From positions 1 to 64,000 of the forward strand of contig CAJNYU010003963.1 of assembly GCA_905331475.1 (NCBI GenBank): a DNA stretch of 64,000 nt, written 5' to 3'. A program made the position numbers and the translations under genes. This stretch comes from Rotaria socialis (Eukaryota; Rotifera; Eurotatoria; Philodinida; Philodinidae). The number at the start of each line of letters is the position of its first letter. Positions within the stretch are counted from its first letter, which is position 1. This document shows, piece after piece, positions 13,939 to 26,233 of this stretch. Under the pieces are notes generated by a model. It had not been told where the DNA came from and made no database searches. It saw only the letters and a program-made list of their open reading frames with translations.

Positions 13939-14928
13939 ATGGATACTATGACGATAGAAACATTACAAACATCACATGTTTTAGTCCTCTTTTATGGACA
14001 CAAGATGCTATTGACAATAGGCAAGCTCGACTTTATGTTTGCATTATTCCTGTATTTATCCATGCATCAACTAATTTTTTGTTCATCACTTCGACAAAAA
14101 TCATTACAATGGATCTATGCGTATATTATTACCGATCATCTTCTTCTTGCTCGTTTTTTCCTTCTCTATACTGTTCATGCACAATCTACTAACTGCCAAC
14201 CAAGTCGAGCATGGGTATTGTTTATTTGCTATTTTCAAGTAATCATTGATAATTATTTCAATATATCAGAAGTATATATTCTATTAGCTTTAAATCTATT
14301 CCGTTATGCACAAATAGTACAAAATCAAAATGTTTATGAAGCTCCTACAAGTCTAATGATCGCAAGTCGTTTGAGTTTGTATTTAATTCCATTAGTTGCT
14401 GTAGTGATTCCACTCATTACTGGTTGGAATTGCATTAAAGAGTCTATTAGAGGTAGTTGTTCAATATTGTGTACAAATATCTACATTGAAATATTTAATT
14501 TAATTTTTGCATTTGCATCACCTATTTTGCTCAATATCTGGGTGATTTGTGCTTGTGCTCATCATATTCAGTTGAAATCGCCATTACATAAAACATAAAA
14601 TTTTACGGCAGCCGGTGACAAATATGATCGTTCATTAATTATTCAATTTCTTATTTTTTACATGGCTTGAGTGTTACTTTGGTCGCCATATATTATTTTT
14701 TATCAGATTTCGCTTGAACAAAAAAATATGAGCGATGCTGCTCGATTACTTAATTTTATTCAAGTAGCATTAGATGTTCGTTTTTGGCGTACATGGAAAA
14801 AGTTTGGAGCGCGCGTAAAGAGAATTATATTCTTCCATAGATCGAATGGGAGTCGCGTTGGACCATCACAAATGGATTTTAATACAGGATCAGTTAAAAC
14901 CCCTAGGCACAAAACAACCAATTTTTAG
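13939..14928 (+). pseudogene. 7TM receptor-like pseudogene (two in-frame stops)
   Basis: An ATG at 13939 opens a 219-codon frame with five or more hydrophobic segments, a serpentine layout (aromatic/Leu-rich helices with short polar loops) and an LFRYAQ segment where rhodopsin-type receptors carry DRY. TAA at 14596-14598 interrupts it. The same frame then continues (KT*NFTAAGDKYDRSLI) into a further helix, hits TGA at about 14668-14670 where a Trp would fit, and continues through a Pro-containing helix to 14928. Length and pattern suggest a rotifer-type chemosensory-like GPCR of about 330 residues disabled by two nonsense changes and no frameshift. The exact family is not recognised. Stop-codon readthrough or a downstream splice are less likely alternatives. 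Confidence 0.6.
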
Positions 14929-17560
14929 ACAAAAACAAATTTATGAAAGTTCGTTTCAGTCTTTACTTAGTTATCGGCTCTTAAATAGAAAATAATAATT
15001 TTTTCAATAGAATTTCAAGTACTATAGATTTATGCATCTCGTTTCGTGTACTCAAAAAGTGAGTACACTCTAGATTCGGTCAGTGTGTCCGGCCGTTAAC
15101 ACGATAACTCTTGAAAGCCTCATTCAATTGCCATGAAATTTTGTACACAGAATGATCTCATCAATATCTCAGTCGAGTTCGAAGCGGGGGCGCCGGTACA
15201 GGGATTTTTCAAAAATAATTTTCTCAGAATTATTCAAAACATATAAATCGACTCAGTTTTTGCAGTACACATAACAATCGGATGCGAATCCGATGTTTCC
15301 TCATTTGTTTCCTTCCTATGCCACTGTTCTTAGCTTAAATAAAGAATTTAAAATTTATCTTTTATTGCTTGACTTGAATCTAGGTGAACCCGTCCTATTT
15401 AAAATCAATTAATGGGTCATTTTCATAATCGAATTCAGAACAAATCCCCACGGCCTTTATCTTTGACAAAATTTCATATCCGGGCTAGACATTAATGAAT
15501 GCAAATGCAATACAATTAATCAGACAAAGTAAATGCTGATTTTCGGATGCGTTCATCGATCAGCAAAATATTATCATATCAATTGGCCTTCTCTACAAGC
15601 TATGTCGATGCAGACTTGCAAACATTTTCTTCAATATTTTTCTATAGTATAAATAAATAAACTTTCAGACGAAGACGTTTGTATGCTTAAACGAAAGTTG
15701 ATTTCACATAATTTGTTCGCCTCTTAATTATAGAGGAGAATGAAATAATTTAAAATAACAAATACATATTCAATAGTTCTACTGGTTAATATATTAGTAG
15801 AGTAGTGACGTTTTTAAGGCTCTAGAATTTCGCCAATTAGCAAAACTTCAAAAATATAACTATATATTTTATAAGGACTACGCTAAAAATTCGCCAACTC
15901 TCATTCATGTTTAACTTACTTTCAGATTGATAAAATTTTTCAGTGCTATTTTTTTCAAACTGTATTCTCCATTCAAACAATAACCGAGTTAACATTTTAT
16001 TAATATCAAAATAGTCACTTACATCATAGTCTCGTAGGTTAAATATCGAACTATTTCAATACGTGCGAAAGTATTTCATCGGTTTCAACATATGACATCA
16101 GAATATTGAGATCGATTCTGGTTTATTTTGGTGGTCATCTAATGAAATAGTAAGAGCAGCTAAACTATCGCAGTACTTTATTAATTGTTTTGATCAACGG
16201 ATATGATGTGTCGCGTTGGCAAATAACATCAGCTGACATAATTTAAGCAAAACAAAAAGAAACAGCTATGCAAGATAAACAATTTGTTTTCTTCTATTCA
16301 TTAGAAAAATTCCATTGCTAAAGAATCATATTTCTAGCCCCTGCATTGGTATGTTTGTGATGAATACAAGGAAGCAAATTGTTTATCTTAGGTTGCTGTT
16401 TGTTTTTACATGTCTCATAAAAGTATTTTTTTGTTTTGCTTTACTTGTGGTGAATAGTATTCTTTACGCGAGTGAAACATCATACATATTGATCAATAAA
16501 ATACTAACGTACTGTAGTTACATTCATTATTTTAGAATCATTCACCAAATGGCATACAGATCTATTGGGTCCAGTGCAATGTTTAGATGATACGATTCAG
16601 TTTTAGTTAAACTCAGGCTAGAGTTGCTTGCACTTAGTTATTTAAGAAATTATACAAATCCCAATATTGAATTATTTAGTTCGGTCCTTGGATTTTTGTC
16701 TATTATTTTACTCTGATAATTTATACTGCGATTCATCATGATCAGCAAGCTTAACGTTACCAAATCAAAAAAGCAAAGATATAATTATGTATTCCTACAA
16801 ACTTTTTCTGTTATTTCAAAGACTAGAAACGCCTATTTCTAACAAAGCACAGGAAAATTTTAAACATGATTATGCAGGATTTTTCATTCAGACAATGATA
16901 TCAAACGAATATTTATTTTCTCGATCATTGATTAAAAACAATCAAATAAGTGTATATGACGGTGTGCGGGGTTCGTCTGCAACTTTCAATGCTGTATTCA
17001 TTTATCACAGTTACCGATTTGCACAGGAAACAGATATTATTATCTTGAATATTTAAAATCGAAAAAATGCATCTTTGGAACATCGGAAACTCAATAAACT
17101 CTAACAGTTTTTAACCGTAGACACCTCGTTCTGTACAATTAAATATAAGCTTAGCCGAAATTGGCTGCGTTTTCTGGTAGGAGAGTTAATATCGATTTGA
17201 TTAAAGATGGTACATCACATTTGAACTCATATGAAAAAAATCGAGGTACACTCCAAAACAGTAAATATCATTGTTTATCAAGTTTTTCCTTTTAAAGAGA
17301 AGAATCTAATTGATACATTTCGGCTACTTTGATTTTATTGAAATAACATTCGATTCAATAGTTATTGCAGCACTCAGCGTTGTTCTACGGCATGTATGTA
17401 TGGCGGAACGGGTGGGTCTATGACGTAGGAAAAAAGCGTACAACTAAACAGAGGTAAACAGAACAGATTTTGATCGTTAGTTTTGTTCTCAATTAAAATT
17501 ACACAAATCTACAAATATTCTCTATTTATATAAAAATATCGTTTTTTTTTATGAATTGAA
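14929..17560. other. Gene-poor intergenic region with repeat fragments
   Basis: A repeat-like block at about 15055-15310 includes GTCAGTGTGTCCGGCCG, AACACGATAACTC and the dispersed hairpin repeat. Short open frames at 16315-16590 and 16787-17056 have no family resemblance and lack coding character. The 3' end of the EF-hand gene follows. Confidence 0.45.
15256..15310 (+). repeat. Dispersed repeat with TCGGAT hairpin, copy 2
   Basis: This matches the copy at 2632-2684: TTTTTGCAGTACACATAAC, then a TCGGAT/ATCCGA hairpin, then GTTTCC and CATTTGTTT. The hairpin loop differs while both arms stay complementary. Confidence 0.5.
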
Positions 17561-18064
17561 TTAAATATGGCCACATACAATATCTCGTCCGATACCTTCT
17601 AAAACCATTTGAACAAATTGATTGAAATCGATTTCTTGTTGGCCATTTTTCGATACTTTATGAATGAAATTTAAAATAGCATCTTTGCTCATATTTGGAT
17701 GTATAACTGAAATAAAAGCTGATAATTCATATAAATCAATTGTATTCGACGAATCCGTATCGAGTAAAAGAAATGCTTCGCGAATTTCATTAGCCGCGTA
17801 GGTACCCATCAGGAATGGCCGAATAATTTTAACAAACGCATCAAACGGTAATACATCGCGTTGATATTTCATTTGATTTGCAATACGTTCATATTCGTCG
17901 CGCTTAAATGATGCTGTATATTTTTTTTCAAGTTTTTCTTGTCTAACCTGCATGTTCTCTTCGATCTGTTCGGATTTTGTTTCTTCATATTCATAATCAA
18001 TTTGTAGTATTCTTCCATATCGACGGTATACTGTTTCATAAATCGTATAATGTATTTGTGTCAT
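17561..18064 (-). CDS. EF-hand calcium-binding protein (calmodulin-like)
   Basis: This single open frame encodes 167 residues from an ATG at 18064. The N-terminal half is charged and probably helical/coiled (residues 25-60, rich in Glu, Gln, Lys). A helix-loop-helix pair follows. The loop DTDSSNTIDLYE at about residues 102-113 has Asp at 1 and 3, Ser at 5, Ile at 8, Asp at 9 and Glu at 12, so it should bind calcium. The next unit (SKNGQQEIDFNQF) lacks the acidic first position and is probably inactive. An upstream pair (DVLPFDAFVKII) is also degenerate. Target and location are unknown. An upstream non-coding or short coding exon cannot be excluded. Confidence 0.72.
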   Translation of the reverse strand: MTQIHYTIYETVYRRYGRILQIDYEYEETKSEQIEENMQVRQEKLEKKYTASFKRDEYERIANQMKYQRDVLPFDAFVKIIRPFLMGTYAANEIREAFLLLDTDSSNTIDLYELSAFISVIHPNMSKDAILNFIHKVSKNGQQEIDFNQFVQMVLEGIGRDIVCGHI

Positions 18065-19852
18065 GTTGTCGATGAATTTTGTCTCGGACTCTTCTTATCA
18101 AAATATCGATTTGTCAGCTGTAAAAGAGAAGAAAAAAGAAAGAAAAGAGTAAATTATACTGATTTTTTTGTTTAGTTTATAGTCAAATGAAAGACAGTAT
18201 ACGAGCTCTGACAAGTACAAGGCTATCGAATTTCTCTTCGCGGGTGAATAAGAAAAGACCGAAGAGAGAAAATGCCAAAACAGTTGCAAAACGGAGAGTG
18301 ACAAGATTCTGAGTAAAAATCAAACAAAAAAAATTCAATTATGATTTTTATTATTTCATGTCTTCGGATAATTAACATCGATATTTACTTCTTATGATAA
18401 TAGAAGAACTCGTAACTAATGTAACAATAACATTTACTAAAATAGTGACTGTAAGGTGATGTGTATTCTTTATTTTATTTTTAGTTTTGTTTATGAAAAT
18501 ATCTCGACTCTATTACGCGCTAATTTTCATTTGTGTTGACGGTCATATTGGCAAATGATTTTCGTAGGCAAAGAAAAGATCGGAATTCGATTAAACAAGT
18601 TTTTTTTTGTTACAGATCAATTTCTTGGTTACGCCATTAAATAGTTACGGGTTATCTTGATCGCCATAGATTTTGTGACGAAGTATTTCGTAATCAATTA
18701 ACTTCGATGAATGAAAAAAGAAATCCTCGCTTATCTGGAAGAACTAAGAAATATTCGGTCTTGTATACCTATCAATTTTAATACGAGAAGAAACGTCTCT
18801 CTTTCTCGTGTGTTGTCCAATTTCAGCCCTTAAAAAAGAAGCCATGTGTAAACAAGATCAAAGAAATGTTCACTAAGATCAGCAAACGTATTCCTATTAA
18901 GTTGATAAACGCACAAAAAGTATTTAACATTTGCATACCTAGAAATTTGTCAGGTGTATATATGTTGCATTAATAATTTTATGGTTCATACAAAGAAATT
19001 TTAGTTGTTTGCTTTGAATTATTCGGCGCCAGTATAGCGAATGACAAATTACTTTTCCATGTTAAGCCGCAACAAAAGAAAATAGAGAAACGATCTTTCG
19101 GCTTTTTCGATGTTTATTTGTCTTGGGATTCAACATAATTCATATACAATAAGCAAAAATACAATCATATTATGTCATTCCATTTTGCTCAGCCATTTTC
19201 CGGTAGCAAATAGAAACAAAGAAATTTTCATGTTACGCATTCCCTGTGGTAGAATATTAACTGTCGGTGTTCCTGGTAGAAAAACAAATGTTTCCATGTG
19301 GTGAAAATCGCATTGGTTTCAAATAAAACTAGAATGAACTTGCAAATTTGACTTAGGAAATGACCTTTCTAGTAACGAACTTTGATCGCTAATTTCATTG
19401 ACCTGATTGCGCATTATCGAATAATTATAGAAATAGTCCTATATTATTAAAGGGATTAATTTGAAATTTCCATGTTCGATATTAATGCCAGTTCTCTTAT
19501 GTTAATATGATATTGAAGAATTGAACTGAGCAATTATATTCATTATCCTCAAAAGTTGGTTTTAATACTATAGGCAATGACATCTATGCTTTGAGATTGG
19601 AGTTATTTTTTTTGTGTTGTATGAGCTCTTCAATATGTTGCGGATGTTTATTTTTTTTTTAACAAAACATTGCATCGATGTTCAAGTAAGTTTTTCTAAC
19701 GCCGCGATTTCAAACATCCATTTCAGAATATAAATGGATTTTCTTTTAATTGGTTTTTTTTTCATGGCGTCCTCGTGTCACGGTACAGACTTGCACGTCA
19801 TATTGGCTGCTTCCTAATATGTTTATTTAGAGAAAAATAAACGCTAAAATAT

Positions 19853-19878
19853 TCATCATCATCATCATCATCATCATC
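19853..19878. repeat. (ATC)n microsatellite
   Basis: About eight ATC/TCA units. Confidence 0.9.
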
Positions 19879-19934
19879 GTCATTTCACGCTAACAGTAGA
19901 AACTGAAATTACATAAAGTAGCGCATTTCTATTA

Positions 19935-20140
19935 CCCGCTCTGACAAGCGTTCAAAAAAAAGGTGTTTCTACGCGTAAAAAGCGCACGTTTCTTGTTTAG
20001 AATCAAATGACTTTCTGAATGTTGCCATTTGCAAGCTCCCTTTATTTTCCAAAAAATACTCAAATTTCATGAAGCGTTCATGTGTGGGCTTTTTACGCGT
20101 AAGAACACCGTTTTCTTTCAACGCTTATCTCACTGGGCTA
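19935..20140. mobile_element. MITE-like element with long imperfect TIRs
   Basis: The left arm (about 19935-19988) contains AGCGTT, an A-run, GGTGTTTCTACGCGTAAAAAGC. The right arm (about 20086-20140) is its reverse complement with a few changes (GCTTTTTACGCGTAAGAACACC ... AACGCT). Together they make an element of roughly 200 bases with about 45-base terminal inverted repeats and no coding capacity. Outer ends read CCC...GGG. I see no clear target duplication, so the ends are approximate. Confidence 0.6.
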
Positions 20141-20489
20141 TAGATACAATCGAGAAGAATCATCCATCATTAAACCACGATTTTCAATAAAAACCGATGG
20201 AATTACCGGAAGAAAAATAACAGTGATTTATCACGTTCTGGCTGACGATAATCGCTCCTATTGATCACGATTAATCGACATTTTTTTTCTTTAATATAGG
20301 AAAGTCATGAGTTGATTCTCGAAAGTCATTTTCTCATGTCATAAGCATGCTTTCTCAATAGATAATGACAGTAGCAAATAAGAAAAGTATTTCGTTTTTT
20401 TCTACCAAAAATAAGTTTGCCTCTACCGAACAAGATGATAGAAAATAGTTAGACAATAGTATAGTTTTAGATTTTTTTCTTCTATAATT

Positions 20490-20579
20490 TTAACCCTTTC
20501 CGGCCGGCTGTTTGAAAATTGCCGTACCCCCCTAGGGGAAAATGTTGCCACATGGCAACACCGGGCCGGAAAGGGTTAA
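20490..20579. mobile_element. TTAA-flanked MITE (piggyBac-type), copy 1
   Basis: An 82-base unit (20494-20575) has inverted ends CCCTTTCCGGCC...GGCCGGAAAGGG and is flanked on both sides by TTAA. TTAA duplication with ends starting CCC is the signature of piggyBac-superfamily transposition. The interior holds a near-palindrome at 20543-20560 (TGTTGCCA/TGGCAACA) and a CCCCTAGGGG palindrome. It has no coding capacity. A second copy lies inside an FN3 paralogue at 29959-30049. Confidence 0.82.
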
Positions 20580-22492
20580 GTGAGTAAGTCAGAGCTTGAT
20601 GGTGATTTTAAATAGTTAATAAATTTTCCTACTTGAACCATGCTAAATTTAGAAGCCCACGAATTTTTCATTATGTAATGGGCAATGCCATTAAGAAAAA
20701 GAACAGAGTTCAATAATAAAATATACGTATACTCTACGAACTACTCTTAAGGTCGAATTTTTTCAATTTCTAAAGGTTATCGTGTCTGTCACTTAAACAC
20801 TATCGTGCTCGGCATTTAAAAAAATCTTCCCCTAAATGGTTCATCTATGAAATCTAGAGATAAAAATGTATACGACACAAAACTAGATTGACGATGAGAA
20901 CTGTGATGGACTGTTGCAGCAGACGATTAGTATTGTATAACCATTAGATTCAAAATCTACATGTAAAATATGACTTCATTAGTTTCCTGCTCTTGTTTAT
21001 ATTAAATTTTATGAAAAAAAATTACTATTCCACTTTCAAAAATAATTATTTAGTAATAATTAGAAGCAAAGCAGGAAATGGCACAGGTAAGTTGCTATCA
21101 TCTTTGCATTTAAATTAAATAGAAATGAATTCATTTCATGATAATGATAGTTTTTTAGATTGTTATTATCTAGTAAATTGAAATGTACAGCAATGCTGTC
21201 TCTAAATGGTAGATACTAATAGAACAAGAACCTCGAGACAGCAGAGTGTCAATCTCTTGATATAAGAACTTTTAACTTCCGTCCTATTCCTATTTCATTT
21301 TTAATTACAACCATTCGAGATATAATTTATATATTTTGAATTGTAATGAGTAATTGATCTCATTAGGATGCGTATACATTACATTATTTCTTGTATTGAT
21401 CACAATCGTTCAGTCATGCTCACATCGTGACTTGTTTTTTATTAAATTTTCTTATTATCCTGTTTGAACAAAGACGTTAACAAAATATGAAACGAACTTA
21501 AAGTAACTTATTTTAATTAAGTATTTTGAATCGTTCGTCTTAATAGAAAAATGTCTTACGGGTTTTTAAAGTTAGTGGTTCAATTGTTCTTTTAGAAAGC
21601 AGGATGTATGGTTAATCAACGCATGATAGACTTTAAAGGTTGACTCAAATTATGTTATAACCTTTTTTAATTTCTATTCAGACCTACGGTAAATATCAAG
21701 GTAATGTTACACTTATTAGCAACATTGTTTATTAATATTACTACTCGATAATCTCGAAACTGTCTATTTAACAATGTTTAGGCGTTTCATACGGTTGCTT
21801 TTACTAGAGACCATTGTTCAATTAGTTCAAATTCTTAATATTTTGTTCTAGTCAATATCTGTTTGAATAGAATTGAGTTTCTTTCCCATAGGATTTGCAT
21901 TTTTCCATTATTAATTTTTTTATGGTTACAGTAATAATAATAAATAAGAAAATAAATCATTTTACATAGATTTTTTTCTTGTCTTAATTTAATGCGATAT
22001 TATCAATCATTTTGTTACTTCGAGTACTTGCTAAAAATGCTATTAAATATCGATACCGATCTTAATTGCCTTTCATTTCTATTTATATAACCTTTTTCTT
22101 TTGAAAATATCGACTGCCATTCTTGGCATGCAAACCGGATATCGTAAAAACGGTTACTTTGGCATGCGGGATAATCTTTTTCCTCCTACAGTATTCTGAT
22201 TAATATAATCAATGAGAATATAAAATTATATTCCCTGCTCCGTTTTCTTTCGTCTTTACTTGTATTCATTAGCGCCTTCGCGTCTAGATTCCTCCTGGTG
22301 TCAAAATCGATTCACTTTTACTGTTCTGTCTCGGCAAATAGAAAAAGACAGCATCTTTAAAAGAATGAATTAATGCTGGAAATTTCTTTTCTTTACTTCA
22401 ATAAAAAGAAAAACAAACCAACATGATCTCTACGTTTCGTTTCATTTCACGTACTTTATAAAAGATATCTTCTAGATAAAACAACAACAATC

Positions 22493-24352
22493 ATGGGTTG
22501 TATCCTCGGACTAGTAAGTGTTTAATATATTTCGCATCGAAATCCTTAGAGCGCAAAATTATATTCTTAGCTTGGCTGTTGTTTTGGTTCAGCAACTTGT
22601 AATATTTGTTGTGCTTGTTGTCCATCGGCACATCATTCTTTTACATCGCGTTTAGCGTATGGAAGTCTTTTATTTTTTGGTACGATTGTTTCATGGGCAT
22701 TCTCGACGCCGTATCTCGCCGAACAGTTGTCGAAGGTAGAAGCAAATTTATCTGTGTTTAAATAATGGAATTTTGTTCTTTTATTATCGCGTTAGATTCC
22801 AGCTTTATGCCACGGTGAAACGTTAGCTGATATAGAAATCTTCCCAGGACAAATACCATGTGGCAAGATTGTTGGCTATTCAAGTATTTATCGGATTCAA
22901 TTTTCTTTAGCATGTTTTTTCTTTACAATGATGTTAATCATGTTGTGCGTCAAACGATCAGAAGATCCGCGAAGCGCAATACAGACTGGGTAAAATGAAT
23001 ATTCATCGGGGGGGGCTTTTTAGTAATTGATGAATTTGTTATTTGGTTAGATTTTGGTTTTTTAAAATTCTAATTATTATCGGTATTAGTGTTGGAACGT
23101 TTTTTATACCCAATGAAGAATTGATACCAGGTAAATTGTGGAGAAATTTAAAGAAAAATAAGTTGCCAAGATAAAAAATTTCATTCTTGCAGCTTTAATG
23201 ATTATTGGATGTTTATGTGGTTTCGTTTTTATATTAATTCAGCTTATGCTCATGGTTCATTTCGTAGAAAAGTATAGTTTTTAACTTGAACCAACGATAA
23301 ACAAACGAATTTTTTTACTTTTAGTTGGAATAAAAGTTGGATTGGCAAAGGTGAAGACGGAAGTAGAAAACATTATTGTGGCCTTGTATTCTTTACAGCA
23401 TTCTGTTATTCTCTTGCAATCGCTTCGATTATACTTCTTTATATCTTTTATGCGTCGGAATCATCATGCAGTCTTAATATAATTTTTATCACAATTAATT
23501 TTCTGTTGTGCCTGATTGTATCAGTTATATCTGTTCTGCCGACAGTACAGAATTATCACCCAACATCAGGTTTATTGCAATCATCATTTGTTACACTTTA
23601 TACCATATTTTTAACATGGTCAGCAATCGCAAGTACAAAGCCTGGTACTCTTCTCATAAAGAATTCGAATATGAAAAACAGCGTTTTCTTTCTAAATAAT
23701 AATCTATTTAGATCCAATATGTAATTCATCATGGCATGGAACAATTAAGAATAGCAACTCAACTGTTATAAATTCAACAGGAAATGGTTCCGTTAGTGTG
23801 ACATCATTTATAGCATTGATTATATGCTTTGGCCTTCTTATTTACTCTGCGTGAGATTCTTGTTTTGAATAAATTCAAGGAAATTTTTTGAATTGTTTTC
23901 AGAATGATAAATTCGGCGAAATTATCAAATGAAAAATTACTCGGCATACCAAGTAGTGACGAAACTGAAAATGCTGCTACTAAAATTGGTTAGAAAAGAA
24001 TGCTTTGTTTTTTTCTTATCGTCCGATTTATGATTTATTAGATGGCCGTAAACGTTATGCTGATGAAGAACAATCAGTTGTCTATAACTATTCGCTATTT
24101 CATCTGATGCTGGTTTTTGCTTCGTTCTATATTATGATGACACTAACAAAGTAAACATCATATTTGTTCACTATTTGATTTATTTTTTTCTTCTGATCTA
24201 CTAGTTGGCTTAAACCAATGAGCGATTTTACTAGTTTTCAACAAAGTGATTCCGTTGTTTGGATAAAAATAGTTGCATCATGGACATGCATTGGCCTTTA
24301 TTCATGGGTTATGATTGCACCATGTATATTTCGGCATAGAGATTTTTCATAA
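22493..24352 (+). CDS. SERINC: Serine incorporator (SERINC/TMS family)
   Basis: About ten exons encode roughly 450 residues. The first is only seven codons (MGCILGL, 22493-22513). Later exons start near 22571, 22796, 23049, 23193, 23326, 23711, 23903, 24042 and 24207, and the stop is at 24350-24352. SERINCs are membrane proteins with about ten helices, implicated in lipid scrambling and in serine supply to phosphatidylserine and sphingolipid synthesis. Family marks visible are the MGxxLG start, a Cys-rich first helix (SATCNICCACCP), GFWFFKILIIIGISVGTFFIP, NWNKSWIG, the FVTLYTIFLTWSA helix and the C-terminal block YNYSLFHLMLVFASFYIMMTLTNW. An Asn-rich, glycosylation-prone loop (NSSWHG, NSTVINST) precedes the last helices. 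It converges with SIRT1, 204 bases apart. The Ser after the family's usual Y-S/Y pattern is kept. Confidence 0.93.
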
Positions 24353-24556
24353 ACTGACTTCTATCGTTTATGTATATAAATATTTAGACAGAATATTAAA
24401 TCATATCGTATAGTTTATTTAAAAAAATTCCATGTTATCTATATATATATAAATATATATGTATGTCTGAATTCTCTGTTCCTTTTTTTTGTATTTTTAT
24501 TTGTTTTAACTAATGAAATAAATAGCGAAGCACAATAAGAAAGAAGACAAGAATAA

Positions 24557-26233
24557 TCATTCAGTATGTTTACGAGGTAAATCATCATCACTTCCATCAT
24601 CATCCGATGATGAGAAAAATATTTCTGCACCTGCGAATAAATATCGACGAGGCGGATAAGATATATAAGATGAATTCTGATTAAATAAAGGAGAATTTTT
24701 CAATGAGGAAAATGGACGTTTACGCGATGATGATGAAGATGACGATGATGATGATTGGATCATCGGTGGCTTAAATATCCGAGGTCGAAGAGACGATAAA
24801 CGTTCTTTTGGTACTGATGTATCATTTGTGGTATGATAGGAAACTTTCTGTTTTTTTCTCTTTTGCTGTTGCATTGATATGCGGATTTTATCGTAGAGAA
24901 TTTCATTCATTAATTGCTCATTTCTATGATTCAATCGTTTAATGTCACCAAATGAGGGTTCATATTTAGCTAAACGAAGACATAATTCATTTATAATAAC
25001 ATCACAATTTCCTAATAATTCAATATCAAATGATTTATGGGGCAAACGTTCACGATTAACTAATATTTGTGGTATATGTGCAGGTAAAAGTTCTGATACA
25101 AGTGACACTGGTTTAACCTAAAATTTCAAAAAACCAAAATACCAATGCGAACAAAAATTTCTTTCAATTACTTTTAAACTTGAGCCCATAACAATTAATA
25201 AATCACATTTATCTTTATCTACTGATATTGTTTTATGAAAATCTTCCGGTAATGGTTCACCAAAAAAGACAATATCTGGTTTAAGTATTGCATTCTGGAC
25301 TGTTTTTGAACATTTTGTACAATGTGGCATTATTTGTTGTAAGATTTCATGTTTTATTTCATCACTACTCACACGATTTTGACAACGACGACATGTTGAT
25401 GTTGAAAATGAACCATGGCACTGTATGAGACGTTTTATTGGACATAGATGTTCGAGTGAATCGATATTTTGAGTGTAATTACGGAGCAATTGATCACGTC
25501 GTTCTAATTCAGCGATAAAATAATGAGCTAACGATGGTTCATGTTGGCCAGGCCAAATTTCTTTAGCAAAACGGAAAAATGGTCGAGGATCATGGGTAAA
25601 ATATTCAATATCAAACATAGATTGAGGATTTGGTAATTCAGGAAATTCTTCACGTAAACGAGCATAGATACCGTTACGTGAACGAAAATCAGGAACTAGG
25701 AAAATAGAAAATATTATTCATGAGAGTTACATCAACTTGAGTAACTTACTTCCGCAACTAACAGAAATTCCAGCTCCAGTAAGAACAAGAATCTTTTTTG
25801 ACTTTCGTATTAACTCTACGGCATCATCAAGTGTTTGGTATTGTTCAAGTGGTTGACGCTGTTGCACAGGTAGAAAAATGTCCATAAGAAGTTGAAAAAG
25901 TGAAGATTGCGATACATCATTTGGTAAACCGGGTAAGATGCGTGATAATAACGGACGTAAATCAACACCAGCACGCATTTGTTCGTCAAGCCAATGAAAT
26001 GTTATATTCATTGGCACAGTTTCATCCTCGCTATCAGAATCACCATCGGGGTTATGTGATGAATTACTTTTATTATTATTATTATTAGTAGTAGTAGTAG
26101 TAGTCGTATTGGTTGTTGAGCTATGTGTTACATTTAAAGATGGGGGGTCAGGGATTTCAATGCTTTTATTTGATGCTTCATCGTGTAGAATAGGAGATGA
26201 TGAAACAAAATCGATTACTGAACTTGAAGACAT
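24557..26233 (-). CDS. SIRT1: SIRT1-type NAD-dependent protein deacetylase
   Basis: Three exons (25750-26233, 25172-25695, 24557-25117) give about 522 residues. I chose the ATG at 26233 (MSSSSVIDF); the frame is open a little further upstream but without an ATG. The enzyme removes acyl groups from lysines of histones and other proteins using NAD+. The Rossmann motif GAGISVSCGIPDFRS spans the first splice junction and is intact. Also intact are TQNIDSLE, the catalytic CHGSF, two Cys pairs for zinc (CRRC and CTKC), FFGEPLPEDFH, and GSSLKVKPVSLV with the closing VNRERLPHKSFD. The N-terminus is acidic and low-complexity, with Thr and Asn runs encoded by a microsatellite-like tract at about 26065-26110. 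The C-terminus has poly-Ser and basic patches and an acidic SSSDDDGSDDDL tail, fitting nuclear regulation. It is shorter than vertebrate SIRT1. Confidence 0.94.

Larger units (their letters stand above)
18065..22492. other. Long gene-poor intergenic region
   Basis: No coding exon is supported. It contains an (ATC)n microsatellite, an inverted-repeat element at 19935-20140 and a TTAA-flanked MITE at 20490-20579, listed separately. The promoter of SERINC should lie in the last few hundred bases before 22493. Confidence 0.5.

Noticed and set aside
16315..17056. Two plus-strand open frames of about 90 codons
   Set aside because: AT-driven composition, Phe/Ile/Tyr-rich with no domain and no splice partners.
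19853..19878. Short regular repeat considered as a CRISPR-like array
   Set aside because: It is a plain trinucleotide microsatellite with no spacers; the window is animal DNA.
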